From NCBI RefSeq assembly GCF_014641735.1, contig NZ_BMIH01000001.1, forward strand, positions 62,001 to 126,000: 64,000 bases of DNA, written 5' to 3'. Position 1 is the stretch's first letter. Every line of letters starts with the position of its first letter. The DNA comes from Sphingomonas metalli. GTDB lineage: Bacteria; Pseudomonadota; Alphaproteobacteria; Sphingomonadales; Sphingomonadaceae. This document shows positions 40,560-49,495 of the stretch, in pieces. The position numbers and the translations under genes are program-made. Under the pieces are notes generated by a model that ran no database searches, was not told where the DNA came from, and saw nothing but the letters and a program-made list of their open reading frames with translations.

Positions 40560-42788
40560 CTAGCGACGTTTACCCTGGTGCCGGATGTTCGCCGGGCGCC
40601 CGCGCCGCTTGATCACGCGGGCTTGCCGCGGCGGCTCGGCCTGGCGGCCGCCGGGAAGCTCGAACCGCAGCGCGCCCGACACCGGGTTGGCTTCGGCCAG
40701 CCTGAGCCTCAGCCGCTGGCCCAGCGCATAGACGTCGCCGCTGTCCTCGCCCGTCAGGGTCCGCCCCGCCTCATCATAGCGGAAATATTCGCCGCCCAGG
40801 TCGCGGACCGGCATCAGGCCATCGCCGCCCACGCCCTCGACCGTGGCGAAGAAGCCGTAATTCTGGACGCCGGTGATGCGCGCCTCGACCTCCTCGCCGA
40901 TATGCTCGGCCAGATAGGCGGCGACATAGCGGTCGATCGTGTCCCGCTCCGCCTCCATCGCGCGCCGTTCCAGCTGGCTGATCGCCTCGCCCATCCGCGT
41001 CATCTCGTCGGCTTCGGGCAGCGACCCGCCCGGACCGAGGTCGTAGGCGCCGACCAGCGCCCGATGCACGACCAGGTCGGCATAGCGGCGGATCGGCGAT
41101 GTGAAGTGCGCATAGCTGCCGAGCGACAGGCCGAAATGGCCGTGGTTGAGCGGCGCGTAATAGGCCTGGGTCTGAGTGCGCAGCACCTGCTCCATGATCT
41201 GCGGCCGGGCGTCCCTATCCCCGACGCAATCGAGGATGTGGTTGAAGGTGGCGGGCTTCACCACCTGCCCGAGCGCAAAGGCGATGTCGAAGGTGGCGAG
41301 ATAGTCCTTGAGGGCGACCAGCTTCTCGCGGCTGGGCGGCTCGTGCACGCGGTACATGACCGGCGCCTTCTTCGCCTCCAGCGCCTTCGCCGCCGCGACG
41401 TTGGCGGCGATCATATAGTCCTCGATCAGCCGATGGGCGTCCAGCCGCTCGCGCGGCGCGACCGACAGGATGCGCCCCTTCTCGTCGAGCACCACCCGCC
41501 GCTCCGGCAGATCGAGATCGAGCGGCTCGCGCTTGTCGCGCGCCTTTGCCAGCGCCCGCCAGCAATTCCACAGATCGCGAAGCGGCTCCAGCAGGTCCGC
41601 GGCAGCCTCCTGCGCAAGGGCCGCCGAGGTCGGCTGCCCGTCGATCAGCGCCTGCGCATCCTCATAGGCGATGTTGGCGGCGATCCGCACGGTCGCGCGG
41701 GTGAAGCGCCACGCCTTGAGGGCGCCGGTCTTGGCGATCTGGAGGTGGCAGGCAAGCGCCGCCCGATCCTCGCCTTCCTTCAGCGAACACACGTCGGCGG
41801 AAAGGATCTCGGGCAGCATCGGCACGACGCGATCAGGGAAATAGACCGAATTGCCGCGGTTGCGCGCCTCGCGATCCAGCGCCGAGCCGGGACGGACGTA
41901 GAAGGAGACGTCGGCGATCGCGACGATCGCCTTCCACCCGCCCGCATTGCCGGGATCGTCGTCCGGCGTCGCCCAGACCGCATCGTCATGGTCGCGCGCG
42001 TCGACCGGATCGATCGCGACGATCGGCAGATGAGTAAGATCCTCGCGCCCCGGCCCGAGCGCCTGGGCCGCGACCTGCCTCGCCTCGTCGAGAGCCTCGG
42101 TCCGGAACACGTCCGGAATGCCGTGCTTGTGGATGGCGATCAGCGAGAAGCTGCGCGGCGCGAAGGGATCGCCCAGCCGCTGCACTACCCGGACCGTGAC
42201 CCGCGGCGGCCGCCCCGCAACCTCGCACAGAACGAGATCGCCGGCCTGGGCGTCGCCGGCGTCGGACACCGGATATTCGCGCCGCTCCTTCTTCTCGATC
42301 CCGGTCAGCCAGAGCCGGTCGCCTTCGCCGCGCAACACGCCGAGCAACTGCTCGGACGCGCGCGCGAGCAGCTTCATCGGATGGGCGGTCCAGCCATGGC
42401 CCGTCTCCTCGGTCCGCGCGAGCAGGCGCTGGCCGATGGCGAGCGCGCCCCGCTTGCGCTCCCGCACCCGGATGCGCGGAACCGGCACGCCATCGGCCTC
42501 CCACCGCTCGGGCTCGGCCCAGACATTGCCGCCGTCATCGACGTCGACCACCCGGATCACGGTGACCTTCGGCAGCCCGCCCATCTTGTGGAAGGCGCGA
42601 CCGGGGGCGCTGTCGATCAGCCCCTCGTCGGCCATGTCCTTGAGCAAAGCCTTGAGCCCGATCTTCTGCTGCGCGGTCAGCCCGAAGGCGCGCGCGATCT
42701 CCCGCTTGCCGGCGGGCGCGTCGCTGTTCTGGATGAAATCGAGCACCTGCTCCCGACTGGGCAGGCCGGCCGACGGACGCCGGGCCAT
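40560..42788 (-). CDS. rnr: Ribonuclease R
   Basis: This 742-residue protein is a 3'-to-5' exoribonuclease for structured RNA. An N-terminal winged-helix (KREIARAFGLTAQQKIGLKALLKDM) and cold-shock-like regions come first, then the RNB catalytic domain with IDPVDARDHDDAVWA carrying the metal-binding Asp residues, GNSVYFPDRVVPMLPE and FTSPIRRYADLVVHRAL, then a C-terminal S1 domain and a basic tail (RVIKRRGRPANIRHQGKRR). The ATG has no ribosome binding site but shares a base with the stop of a 26-codon frame (TGATG), suggesting coupled translation. Confidence 0.96.
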   Translation of the reverse strand: MARRPSAGLPSREQVLDFIQNSDAPAGKREIARAFGLTAQQKIGLKALLKDMADEGLIDSAPGRAFHKMGGLPKVTVIRVVDVDDGGNVWAEPERWEADGVPVPRIRVRERKRGALAIGQRLLARTEETGHGWTAHPMKLLARASEQLLGVLRGEGDRLWLTGIEKKERREYPVSDAGDAQAGDLVLCEVAGRPPRVTVRVVQRLGDPFAPRSFSLIAIHKHGIPDVFRTEALDEARQVAAQALGPGREDLTHLPIVAIDPVDARDHDDAVWATPDDDPGNAGGWKAIVAIADVSFYVRPGSALDREARNRGNSVYFPDRVVPMLPEILSADVCSLKEGEDRAALACHLQIAKTGALKAWRFTRATVRIAANIAYEDAQALIDGQPTSAALAQEAAADLLEPLRDLWNCWRALAKARDKREPLDLDLPERRVVLDEKGRILSVAPRERLDAHRLIEDYMIAANVAAAKALEAKKAPVMYRVHEPPSREKLVALKDYLATFDIAFALGQVVKPATFNHILDCVGDRDARPQIMEQVLRTQTQAYYAPLNHGHFGLSLGSYAHFTSPIRRYADLVVHRALVGAYDLGPGGSLPEADEMTRMGEAISQLERRAMEAERDTIDRYVAAYLAEHIGEEVEARITGVQNYGFFATVEGVGGDGLMPVRDLGGEYFRYDEAGRTLTGEDSGDVYALGQRLRLRLAEANPVSGALRFELPGGRQAEPPRQARVIKRRGRPANIRHQGKRR

Positions 42789-42868
42789 CAGGACGCCACG
42801 CCGGGTACAGGATCGAGGACGACGCCTGCCGCGCGGACGCAGCAGGCACGGGATCGGCAGAACAGCAT
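42788..42868 (-). CDS. Possible 26-residue leader peptide coupled to rnr
   Basis: This frame runs MLFCRSRACCVRAAGVV... to a TGA that shares its A with the rnr ATG. GGGGCAGG lies upstream of its ATG, while rnr itself has no ribosome binding site, which makes translation through this frame plausible. The peptide is Cys- and Arg-rich. Coding is not proven. Confidence 0.3.
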   Translation of the reverse strand: MLFCRSRACCVRAAGVVLDPVPGVAS

Positions 42869-42877
42869 GTCGGTCAC

Positions 42878-42895
42878 CTGCCCCATATGGGACAG
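42878..42895. promoter_or_regulatory. Palindrome upstream of rnr
   Basis: CTGcCCCATATGGGaCAG is an inverted repeat with only one non-complementary position per side; the centre CCCATATGGG is perfect. It lies about 10 bases before the putative leader frame and 90 bases before rnr, so an operator is possible. Confidence 0.4.
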
Positions 42896-42923
42896 GGAGG
42901 GGAGGATTGCGAGCGCAGCGCGC

Positions 42924-42952
42924 CGCCGCCCCGCATCACGTGCGGGGCGGCG
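42924..42952. terminator. GC-rich hairpin after proS
   Basis: CGCCGCCCCGC (42924-42934) pairs perfectly with GCGGGGCGGCG (42942-42952) around a 7-base loop, 9 bases after the proS stop. There is no T tract, so it may slow or protect the transcript end rather than terminate fully before rnr. Confidence 0.5.
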
Positions 42953-42961
42953 ACAGAGACC

Positions 42962-44491
42962 TCAATAGGCGCGGCCGATCAGCACGCGCTCGACGGCAGG
43001 CGCGCCGGTGAAGATGCAATCACCCTCGATCGCGCCCTGCCCCTGCGGCGCATTGCGGATGGTGAGCTTGAGCGCCTTGAGGCGCTCGACGACCTGATCG
43101 AGCGCGGCGCCGGTCGGCTTCGACCAGCGGACGTCGACCCAGCCGGGGTTTCGGCGGCTCTCGGCGAAATGGCTCTCGACCGCGCTCCAGTCGTCGACCG
43201 GCGTGATCCCCGCGCGCAAGGCCTCCGTCGACCGGGCGAGCAGATCGTCCTGGATCGTCCGGAGCAGGGCACCGACCGTCTCGACGAGTTCGCCGCGCGG
43301 CATCACCGCCGACTTCAGCTTGCCGCCGTCCTGATACAGGTCGGTACGCTGGATGACCGAGACGTTGCCGCCGGCCACGTCGCGGCCACCCACCTCGATG
43401 ACGATCGGCGCCCCCTTCTTCACCCAGCCCCAGCGCTTGGTCGCCGCCTTGGCGGGCTTGAGGTCGAGCAAGGCGCGCACCGGCTCGCCAAGCGCCGACT
43501 GCGCGGCGAGCTGCTTCTGCAGGTCGCGGCAATAGTCGACGATCGCCTGATCTTCGGGCTGGTCGCGCAGCATCGGGACGATCACGACCTGCCAGGGCGC
43601 GATCGCGGGCGGGACGCGCAACCCGTCATCGTCGCCATGGGTCATGATGACGGCGCCGATCATCCGGGTGGAGACACCCCAGCTGGTCGTGTTCGCCAGT
43701 TCCAGCTCGCCGCTGGCATTCTGAAAACGGATGTTCTGCGCCGACGCGAAGTTGGTGCCAAGGAAGTGGCTGGTGCCCGCCTGAAGCGCCTTCCCGTCCT
43801 GCATCATCGCCTCGATCGACCAGGTCTCGACCGCGCCCGGGAAGCGCTCGTTCTCGGGCTTCTCGCCGGCGATCGTGTGGAGCGCGAGGCAGGTCTCGGC
43901 GAACTCGCGATAGACCTCGAGCATCCGCAGCGTCTCCTCGAGCGCCTCTTCGGCGGAGGCATGGGCGGTATGCCCTTCCTGCCACAGGAATTCGGCGGTG
44001 CGCAGGAACATGCGCGTGCGCATCTCCCAGCGCACCACGTTGGCCCATTGATTGATCAGCACCGGCAGGTCGCGCCACGACTGGATCCAGCGCGAGAAGG
44101 CGGTGCCGATCACCGTTTCCGACGTCGGCCGGACGACCAGCGGCTCCTCCAGCCTCGCGGCGGGGTCGGGAGTCAGACCGCCCTTCCCGTCCCCGATCAG
44201 CCGGTGATGGGTGACGACCGCCATCTCCTTGGCGAACCCTTCGACATGTTCCGCTTCCTTCTCGAAATAGGAAAGCGGGATGAAGAGCGGGAAGTAGCAA
44301 TTCTCATGGCCGGTCGCCTTGATCCGGTCGTTGAGCAGGCGCTGCATCCGCTCCCAGATGCCATAGCCCCAGGGGCGGATGACCATGCAGCCGCGAACGC
44401 CCGATTCCTCGGCAAGATCGGCTTCGGCGATGACGGACTGATACCAGGCGGCGAAATCCGCCTCGCGGGTGACGGGGAGAGCATGCTTCAT
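42962..44491 (-). CDS. proS: Proline--tRNA ligase, archaeal/eukaryotic-type (ProS type 3)
   Basis: This 509-residue protein charges tRNA-Pro. It opens ADFAAWYQSVIAEADLAEESGVRGCMVIRP and has EEPLVVRPTSETVIG (motif 2 region), WQEGHTAHASAEEALEETLRML and the extra C-terminal domain ending in a Tyr (VERVLIGRAY). No long insertion sits between motifs 2 and 3, as there would be in the E. coli form. This architecture is that of the archaeal/eukaryotic-like ProRS, which ends in an aromatic residue and has a zinc-domain-like extension. rnr lies downstream on the same strand. Confidence 0.93.
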   Translation of the reverse strand: MKHALPVTREADFAAWYQSVIAEADLAEESGVRGCMVIRPWGYGIWERMQRLLNDRIKATGHENCYFPLFIPLSYFEKEAEHVEGFAKEMAVVTHHRLIGDGKGGLTPDPAARLEEPLVVRPTSETVIGTAFSRWIQSWRDLPVLINQWANVVRWEMRTRMFLRTAEFLWQEGHTAHASAEEALEETLRMLEVYREFAETCLALHTIAGEKPENERFPGAVETWSIEAMMQDGKALQAGTSHFLGTNFASAQNIRFQNASGELELANTTSWGVSTRMIGAVIMTHGDDDGLRVPPAIAPWQVVIVPMLRDQPEDQAIVDYCRDLQKQLAAQSALGEPVRALLDLKPAKAATKRWGWVKKGAPIVIEVGGRDVAGGNVSVIQRTDLYQDGGKLKSAVMPRGELVETVGALLRTIQDDLLARSTEALRAGITPVDDWSAVESHFAESRRNPGWVDVRWSKPTGAALDQVVERLKALKLTIRNAPQGQGAIEGDCIFTGAPAVERVLIGRAY

Positions 44492-44594
44492 GGGCGCGCG
44501 CTGTAGCGCGGCGGAACGCAGGCGTCACGACGCTTGGTGCGCCGATCGCCTCGTCCGGATGGCAGCCTGCGCTTCGATCGGTTAACCGCGCGCC

Positions 44595-45494
44595 ATGTCC
44601 TCCGACCGTCTGCTACCGGCGATCGGCCTGCGCCTGTTGTCGGTCGGGCTGTTCGCCACGATGAACGCCGCGATCAAGCTGGCGGAGGCAAAGGGTGCGC
44701 GACTCGGCGAGATCCTGTTCTTCCGGCAGTTCGGTGCCGCGATCCTGGTCACCGGCGTGATCGCGGCAGGGCCGGGGCTGGCGACGATCCGCACGCAGCG
44801 GCTGGGCGCGCACGTGTCGCGCGCCACGGTCGGCGTCATCTCGATGGCCTTCACCTTCGCGGCCCTGCTCCTCCTGCCGCTGGCGGAGGCGACGACGATC
44901 GGCTTCTCGACGCCGATCTTCGCGACGATCCTCGGCGCCCTGATCCTTGGCGAGCCGACCGGCTGGCGACGGTGGAGCGCGGTTGCCGTCGGCTTTGTCG
45001 GCGTGCTGATCGTGCTGGAGCCCGGCGGCCATGCGATGCCGCTGGCGGGTGCCGCCTGCGGCCTGGCGGCGGCCGTGCTGACCGCCGTGGTCTTCATCCT
45101 GCTGCGCCAGATCGGTCGGACGGAGCGGGCGCAGACCACGGTCTGGTGGTTCTCCGTGCTGTCGCTGCTACCCCTCGGCATCGTCTACGCCTTCCAGGCG
45201 CAGCCCCATGCCGCCGGAGCCTGGGCGGCGCTCGCGGTAGTGGGCGTCGCCGGCGGGTGCGCGCAGCTGGCGATGACTGCCTCGCTGCGCCGTGGTGCCG
45301 TGTCGCTCGTGGTGCCGTTCGACTATACCGCCCTGCTCTGGGCGACCATCTATGGCTGGTTGCTGTTCGGCAGCCTTCCCGGCCGAGCGACGTGGCTCGG
45401 CGCGCCGATCATCGTCGCCTCGGGCCTCTACATCGTCTGGCGCGAGCATGTGCGTCGACGCGAGGAGACGCGGCGGGCGCTCAGCGAGGAATAG
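44595..45494 (+). CDS. DMT family (EamA) transporter
   Basis: This 299-residue protein has ten predicted transmembrane helices in two EamA repeats. The helix-3/4 loop ending TIGFSTPIFATILGALILGEPTGWRRWSAVAVGFVGVLIVLEPG is typical, and the second repeat has PFDYTALLWATIYGWLLFGSLPG. It is a drug/metabolite exporter of unknown substrate. It diverges from proS, and its stop overlaps the next leftward gene by 14 bases. Confidence 0.92.
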   Translation: MSSDRLLPAIGLRLLSVGLFATMNAAIKLAEAKGARLGEILFFRQFGAAILVTGVIAAGPGLATIRTQRLGAHVSRATVGVISMAFTFAALLLLPLAEATTIGFSTPIFATILGALILGEPTGWRRWSAVAVGFVGVLIVLEPGGHAMPLAGAACGLAAAVLTAVVFILLRQIGRTERAQTTVWWFSVLSLLPLGIVYAFQAQPHAAGAWAALAVVGVAGGCAQLAMTASLRRGAVSLVVPFDYTALLWATIYGWLLFGSLPGRATWLGAPIIVASGLYIVWREHVRRREETRRALSEE

Positions 45495-45996
45495 CCTCGC
45501 GCAGCAATCGCCGGGCGCGCAGGAACATCTCCAGCCGCTGTGCCGCGATCAGGCCGAAGGCGAGTGCGAGCAGCATGTCGGAGAGCGCGATCGGGTCGAG
45601 GTGAAGGACCGCCGCGCCTTCCGCTCGCGCCGCCTGCCGCAGGACGACGATCGCCAGGATCAGGACCAGCGCGGCCGGCGACGAGGTCTGGCTGAGCCGG
45701 TGCGTGACCGGATCCACGTCGATCCGCATCATCCGGCCGCGCTGCCAGCCCAGGGCCGCGCCGAGCAGCATGGCGCTTGCACAGAAGAGCCAGGCGATGC
45801 CGTGGGGCGGTGCGCTGGCGAAGCTGGCGATCACGGCCACGCCGAGGATGGCGGGAAGGATCCAGAGCCGCTCGATCCGCAGGGGCAAGGCTCGACCGGT
45901 CCGCCGCCATCGTATCGCCAGCACGATCGCGAGGACCACCGCGGTGATGGCGTAGGTGACGAGGGTGTCGGGCCGCTGTTGCATGGCGCGCATCAT
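45481..45996 (-). CDS. Membrane protein, possibly CcdC/DUF1453-like
   Basis: This protein has 171 residues from ATG 45996 (MMRAMQQRPDTLVTYAITAVV); starts at 45993 or 45984 are equally possible since no strong ribosome binding site is present. About five hydrophobic helices are visible, with a cytoplasmic loop LGWQRGRMMRIDVDPVTHRLSQ that recalls CcdC/DUF1453 proteins (from memory). Its function is unknown. It ends 14 bases inside the convergent transporter gene and diverges from the DUF885 gene. Confidence 0.65.
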   Translation of the reverse strand: MMRAMQQRPDTLVTYAITAVVLAIVLAIRWRRTGRALPLRIERLWILPAILGVAVIASFASAPPHGIAWLFCASAMLLGAALGWQRGRMMRIDVDPVTHRLSQTSSPAALVLILAIVVLRQAARAEGAAVLHLDPIALSDMLLALAFGLIAAQRLEMFLRARRLLREAIPR

Positions 45997-46063
45997 GTCT
46001 CGGCGGCGGCCACGGGTCCAGCCGGTGCTTGAACGCACGCCCGGCTTCGCGCAGGCTGCGGTC

Positions 46064-47842
46064 ATGATCCGATCGATGCTGCTGACCGCCTCAGTCTTCG
46101 CGCTTTTTCCCGCTCACGCCGCCGCTGCGCAATCCCCGCCCGCGAGCGCCGCGCCACAACCGGCCAACGCTGCCGACGCGCGCTTCGTGACGATCTGGCA
46201 GGAGGAATATGCCTGGCGGCAGAAGGAGGGCTTGGCCGACGACGACCGCGATGCCGCGAGCGACCGGCTGCCGGATGTCTCGGCAGCCGCGCAGACCCGC
46301 CGCGCGGCCTATTGGCAGCAGGTGATGACGCGGCTCGACGCGGTCGATCCCGCCGCCTTGTCCGCTGCGGAGCGCGTGAACTATCTCGTCTATCGCAATC
46401 AGATCTGGGGATTTCTCGACGATGCGCGCTTCCGCGAATGGGAGAAGCCGCTCAACGGCGACAGCGCCTTCTGGGGCGATCTGCAATATGTCGCGCGGGG
46501 GCAGTTCGCGCGGGGGTCGGCTGACTATCGCAACTACCTCAAACTGCTCGGCGACATTCCCCGCTACCTGGATCAGCAGACCGATAATCTGCGCAGCGGC
46601 CTGAAGCGCGGCTTCACCCCGCCGGCGGTGGTGATGAAGGGTCGCGAGGCACCGGTCGTCGCGATCGCCGAGGCGAAGACGGCCGAGGCGACCGTCTATT
46701 ACGAGCCCTTCGCCAAGATGCCGGCGACCGTCGCGGACCGCGACGCGCTCCGGGCCGAGGCGAAGCGGGTGATCGAGACCCAGGTCATTCCGGCGCATCG
46801 CAAGCTGCTCGCCTATCTTCGCACGAGCTACTTTCCCGGCCTTCGCACGAAGCTCGATGCGACGAGCTACCCGGACGGTGCCGCCTATTACCGCAGCCGC
46901 ATCCGCCAGTTCACGACGCTGGACATGAGCCCCGACGCGATCCACGCCCTGGGGCTGAGCGAGGTCGCGAAGATCCGCGCAGAAATGGAAACGATCAAAG
47001 CTGAGGTGAAATTCCAAGGCGATCTGAAGGCATTCCTGACCTTCCTTCGCACCGATCCGCAATTCTACGCCAAGACGCCCGATCAATTGCTCAAGGAGGC
47101 CGCGTGGGAGGCCAAGCGGTTCGACGCGATGGCGAGCCGCTGGTTCGGACGGAACCCGCGGGCGCGATTCGCGATCCGGCCGGTGCCCGCGGACATCGCC
47201 CCCTTCTACACCGCCGGCCGCGGTGGCCCGGGAGGCTATCTGGTCAATACCTACGACCTGCCGTCGCGCCCGCTCTTCCAGCTCCCGGCGCTGACGCTGC
47301 ACGAAAGCGCCCCGGGCCATGCCTGGCAGATGTCGCTCGCAAACGAGAATAGCGGCCTGCCGCCCTTCCGCCGCTACAGCTACATCTCCGCATTCGGCGA
47401 AGGCTGGGCGCTCTATTGCGAGCGTCTCGGCGACGAGATGGGCTTCTACGAAACGCCGTACGAGCGGTTCGGCATGCTAAGCTATCAGATGTGGCGGGCG
47501 GCAAGGCTGGTCGTGGACACGGGCATCCATGCCAAGGGCTGGACCCGCGATCAGGCGCTGGCCTTCCTGCGCGACAACACCGCCCTGTCCGAGCGCGAGA
47601 TCGGGACCGAAGTGGACCGCTATATCGGCTGGCCCGGCCAGGCATTGAGCTACTATCTGGGGCAGCTCGCGATCCAGCGTGATCGTGCGAAGGCGGAGAA
47701 GGCGCTGGGCAACCGGTTCGACATTCGCGCCTTCCACGACACGGTGCTGTCGCTGGGCTCGGTCCCGCTGCCGGTCCTCGACGGCCGCGTGGATGAATTC
47801 ATCGCCGGCGGCGGCAAGGGCCCCTACCCCGCGGACGGGTGA
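46064..47842 (+). CDS. DUF885 family protein (putative zinc metallohydrolase)
   Basis: This protein has 592 residues from ATG 46064. A signal peptide covers about 1-22 (LLTASVFALFPAHAAAAQS). The DUF885 core is clear: FTTLDMSPDAIHALGLSEVAKI, GGPGGYLVNTYDLPSRP, the putative zinc site LTLHESAPGHAWQMSLA and, downstream, GEGWALYCERLGDEMGFY, then GWPGQALSYYLGQLAI. Members are large exported proteins thought to be peptidases or other hydrolases. The reaction is unknown. Confidence 0.92.
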   Translation: MIRSMLLTASVFALFPAHAAAAQSPPASAAPQPANAADARFVTIWQEEYAWRQKEGLADDDRDAASDRLPDVSAAAQTRRAAYWQQVMTRLDAVDPAALSAAERVNYLVYRNQIWGFLDDARFREWEKPLNGDSAFWGDLQYVARGQFARGSADYRNYLKLLGDIPRYLDQQTDNLRSGLKRGFTPPAVVMKGREAPVVAIAEAKTAEATVYYEPFAKMPATVADRDALRAEAKRVIETQVIPAHRKLLAYLRTSYFPGLRTKLDATSYPDGAAYYRSRIRQFTTLDMSPDAIHALGLSEVAKIRAEMETIKAEVKFQGDLKAFLTFLRTDPQFYAKTPDQLLKEAAWEAKRFDAMASRWFGRNPRARFAIRPVPADIAPFYTAGRGGPGGYLVNTYDLPSRPLFQLPALTLHESAPGHAWQMSLANENSGLPPFRRYSYISAFGEGWALYCERLGDEMGFYETPYERFGMLSYQMWRAARLVVDTGIHAKGWTRDQALAFLRDNTALSEREIGTEVDRYIGWPGQALSYYLGQLAIQRDRAKAEKALGNRFDIRAFHDTVLSLGSVPLPVLDGRVDEFIAGGGKGPYPADG

Positions 47843-47850
47843 CGCCGGCG

Positions 47851-47881
47851 GGGCGCCACCCCTCCGGCAGGGGTGGCGCCC
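47851..47881. terminator. Hairpin between convergent DUF885 and gcvPB genes
   Basis: GGGCGCCACCCCT (47851-47863) pairs perfectly with AGGGGTGGCGCCC (47869-47881) around CCGGC. It is positioned to stop transcription from both sides; T tracts are absent. Confidence 0.65.
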
Positions 47882-47893
47882 ACGGCCGGGTTC

Positions 47894-49495
47894 CTACTCG
47901 GCCGCTTCCCGCTGCGGCGCAGGGTCCTTCCACACCAGTACCGGCTTTCGCGCGGCCAAGGTCTCGTCCAGCCGGGCGCGCGGGGCGAAATGCGGGGCCG
48001 ACTTGAGCGCGGCATCCCCCGCCTTCGCCCGCTCCGCCACCGAACGCAGCGCCCCGATGAACTGGTCGAGCGCCGCCTTCGACTCGGTCTCGGTCGGCTC
48101 GACCAGCATCGCGCCGTGGACGACGAGCGGGAAGTAGACGGTCATCGGGTGGAAACCCTCGTCGATCAGCCCCTTCGCGATATCGAGGGTGGAGAAGCCC
48201 TGCGCCAGGTTCGCGTCGGAGAACAACGCCTCGTGCATGCAGGGCCCCGCCCCCGCGAACGGCGCGTCGAGCACATCCTCGAGCGAACGGAGCACGTAAT
48301 TGGCGTTGAGCACCGCATCCTCCGCGACCTGCCGCAGCCCGTCGGCGCCATGGCTGAGGATATAGGTCAGCGCACGGGTGAACATGCCCATCTGGCCGTG
48401 AAAGGCGGTCATCCGCCCGAAGCTGTCGAGCCGCCCGTCGAAATGCTCGGCAGAGAATTCCTCGGCGCGCTCCTCCTCGATCAGGTGGACATGGCCGTCG
48501 CGGGTGCGCGCGGTATAGGGCAGCGGCGCGAAGGGCGACAGGGCCTCCGACAGCACCACCGGCCCCGAGCCCGGTCCGCCGCCGCCATGCGGGGTCGAGA
48601 AGGTCTTGTGCAGGTTGATGTGCATCGCGTCGACGCCGAGGTCCCCGGGGCGGACGCGACCGACGATGGCGTTGAAATTGGCGCCATCGCAATAGACGTA
48701 GCCGCCCGCCGCGTGCACCGCGTCCGAGATCGCCTTGAGATCGCGCTCGAATAGGCCGCAGGTATTGGGGTTGGTGATCATCACCGCGGCGATGTCCGGC
48801 CCCAGCCGCGCCTCGAGCGCCGCCAGGTCGACGCGGCCGTCCGGAGTGGCGGGAATGTCCTCGACGGTGAAGCCGGCAAAGGCCGCGGTGGCGGGGTTGG
48901 TGCCATGCGCGGATTCGGGAACGAGGATCACCTTGCGATGGCCTTCGCCGCGCTTCTCCAGTGCCGCCTTGATGCACAGAATGCCGCACAGCTCGCCATG
49001 GGCGCCCGCCTTGGGGCTCATCGCGACGCCGTGCATGCCGGTCAGCTCGATCAGCCAGAAAGCGAGCTCGTTGATCACGCCGAGCGCGCCCTGCACCGTG
49101 TCGACCGGCTGCAGCGGATGGACGTCGGCGAAACCGGGCAGCCGCGCCATCTTCTCGTTGAGGCGCGGATTGTGCTTCATCGTGCACGAGCCGAGCGGGA
49201 AGAGGCCGAGATCGATCGCATAATTCTGCCGCGACAGCCGGGTATAGTGACGCACCGTCTCCGGCTCCGACAGGCCGGCAAGACCGATCGGCGCCGTGCG
49301 GGCAAGACCGCCGAAGCGGCTCGCTCCGGTACGGGCGACGGCCGGCAGGTCGACGCCCGTCGTCTCCCCGTCGCCGATCTCGAAGATCAGCGGCTCCTCC
49401 AGCATCAGCGCCTTGTTGCCGGTGAAACCCGGGGCCGGCGCGCGGCTGTCGCCGGCGGTCATCTCGGGACGCCAGCCGCTCTGGTTGATGCTCAT
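47894..49495 (-). CDS. gcvPB: Glycine dehydrogenase (decarboxylating) subunit 2
   Basis: This protein has 533 residues from ATG 49495, overlapping the gcvPA stop by 4 bases. It forms with GcvPA the P-protein of the glycine cleavage system, which decarboxylates glycine with PLP. The PLP lysine is in HINLHKTFSTPHGGGGPGSG; other blocks are FPLGSCTMKHNPRLNE, MSPKAGAHGELCG and ESAHGTNPATAAFAG. The C-terminal 50 residues are charged and longer than in many homologues. It is last gene of the gcv operon. Confidence 0.96.
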   Translation of the reverse strand: MSINQSGWRPEMTAGDSRAPAPGFTGNKALMLEEPLIFEIGDGETTGVDLPAVARTGASRFGGLARTAPIGLAGLSEPETVRHYTRLSRQNYAIDLGLFPLGSCTMKHNPRLNEKMARLPGFADVHPLQPVDTVQGALGVINELAFWLIELTGMHGVAMSPKAGAHGELCGILCIKAALEKRGEGHRKVILVPESAHGTNPATAAFAGFTVEDIPATPDGRVDLAALEARLGPDIAAVMITNPNTCGLFERDLKAISDAVHAAGGYVYCDGANFNAIVGRVRPGDLGVDAMHINLHKTFSTPHGGGGPGSGPVVLSEALSPFAPLPYTARTRDGHVHLIEEERAEEFSAEHFDGRLDSFGRMTAFHGQMGMFTRALTYILSHGADGLRQVAEDAVLNANYVLRSLEDVLDAPFAGAGPCMHEALFSDANLAQGFSTLDIAKGLIDEGFHPMTVYFPLVVHGAMLVEPTETESKAALDQFIGALRSVAERAKAGDAALKSAPHFAPRARLDETLAARKPVLVWKDPAPQREAAE

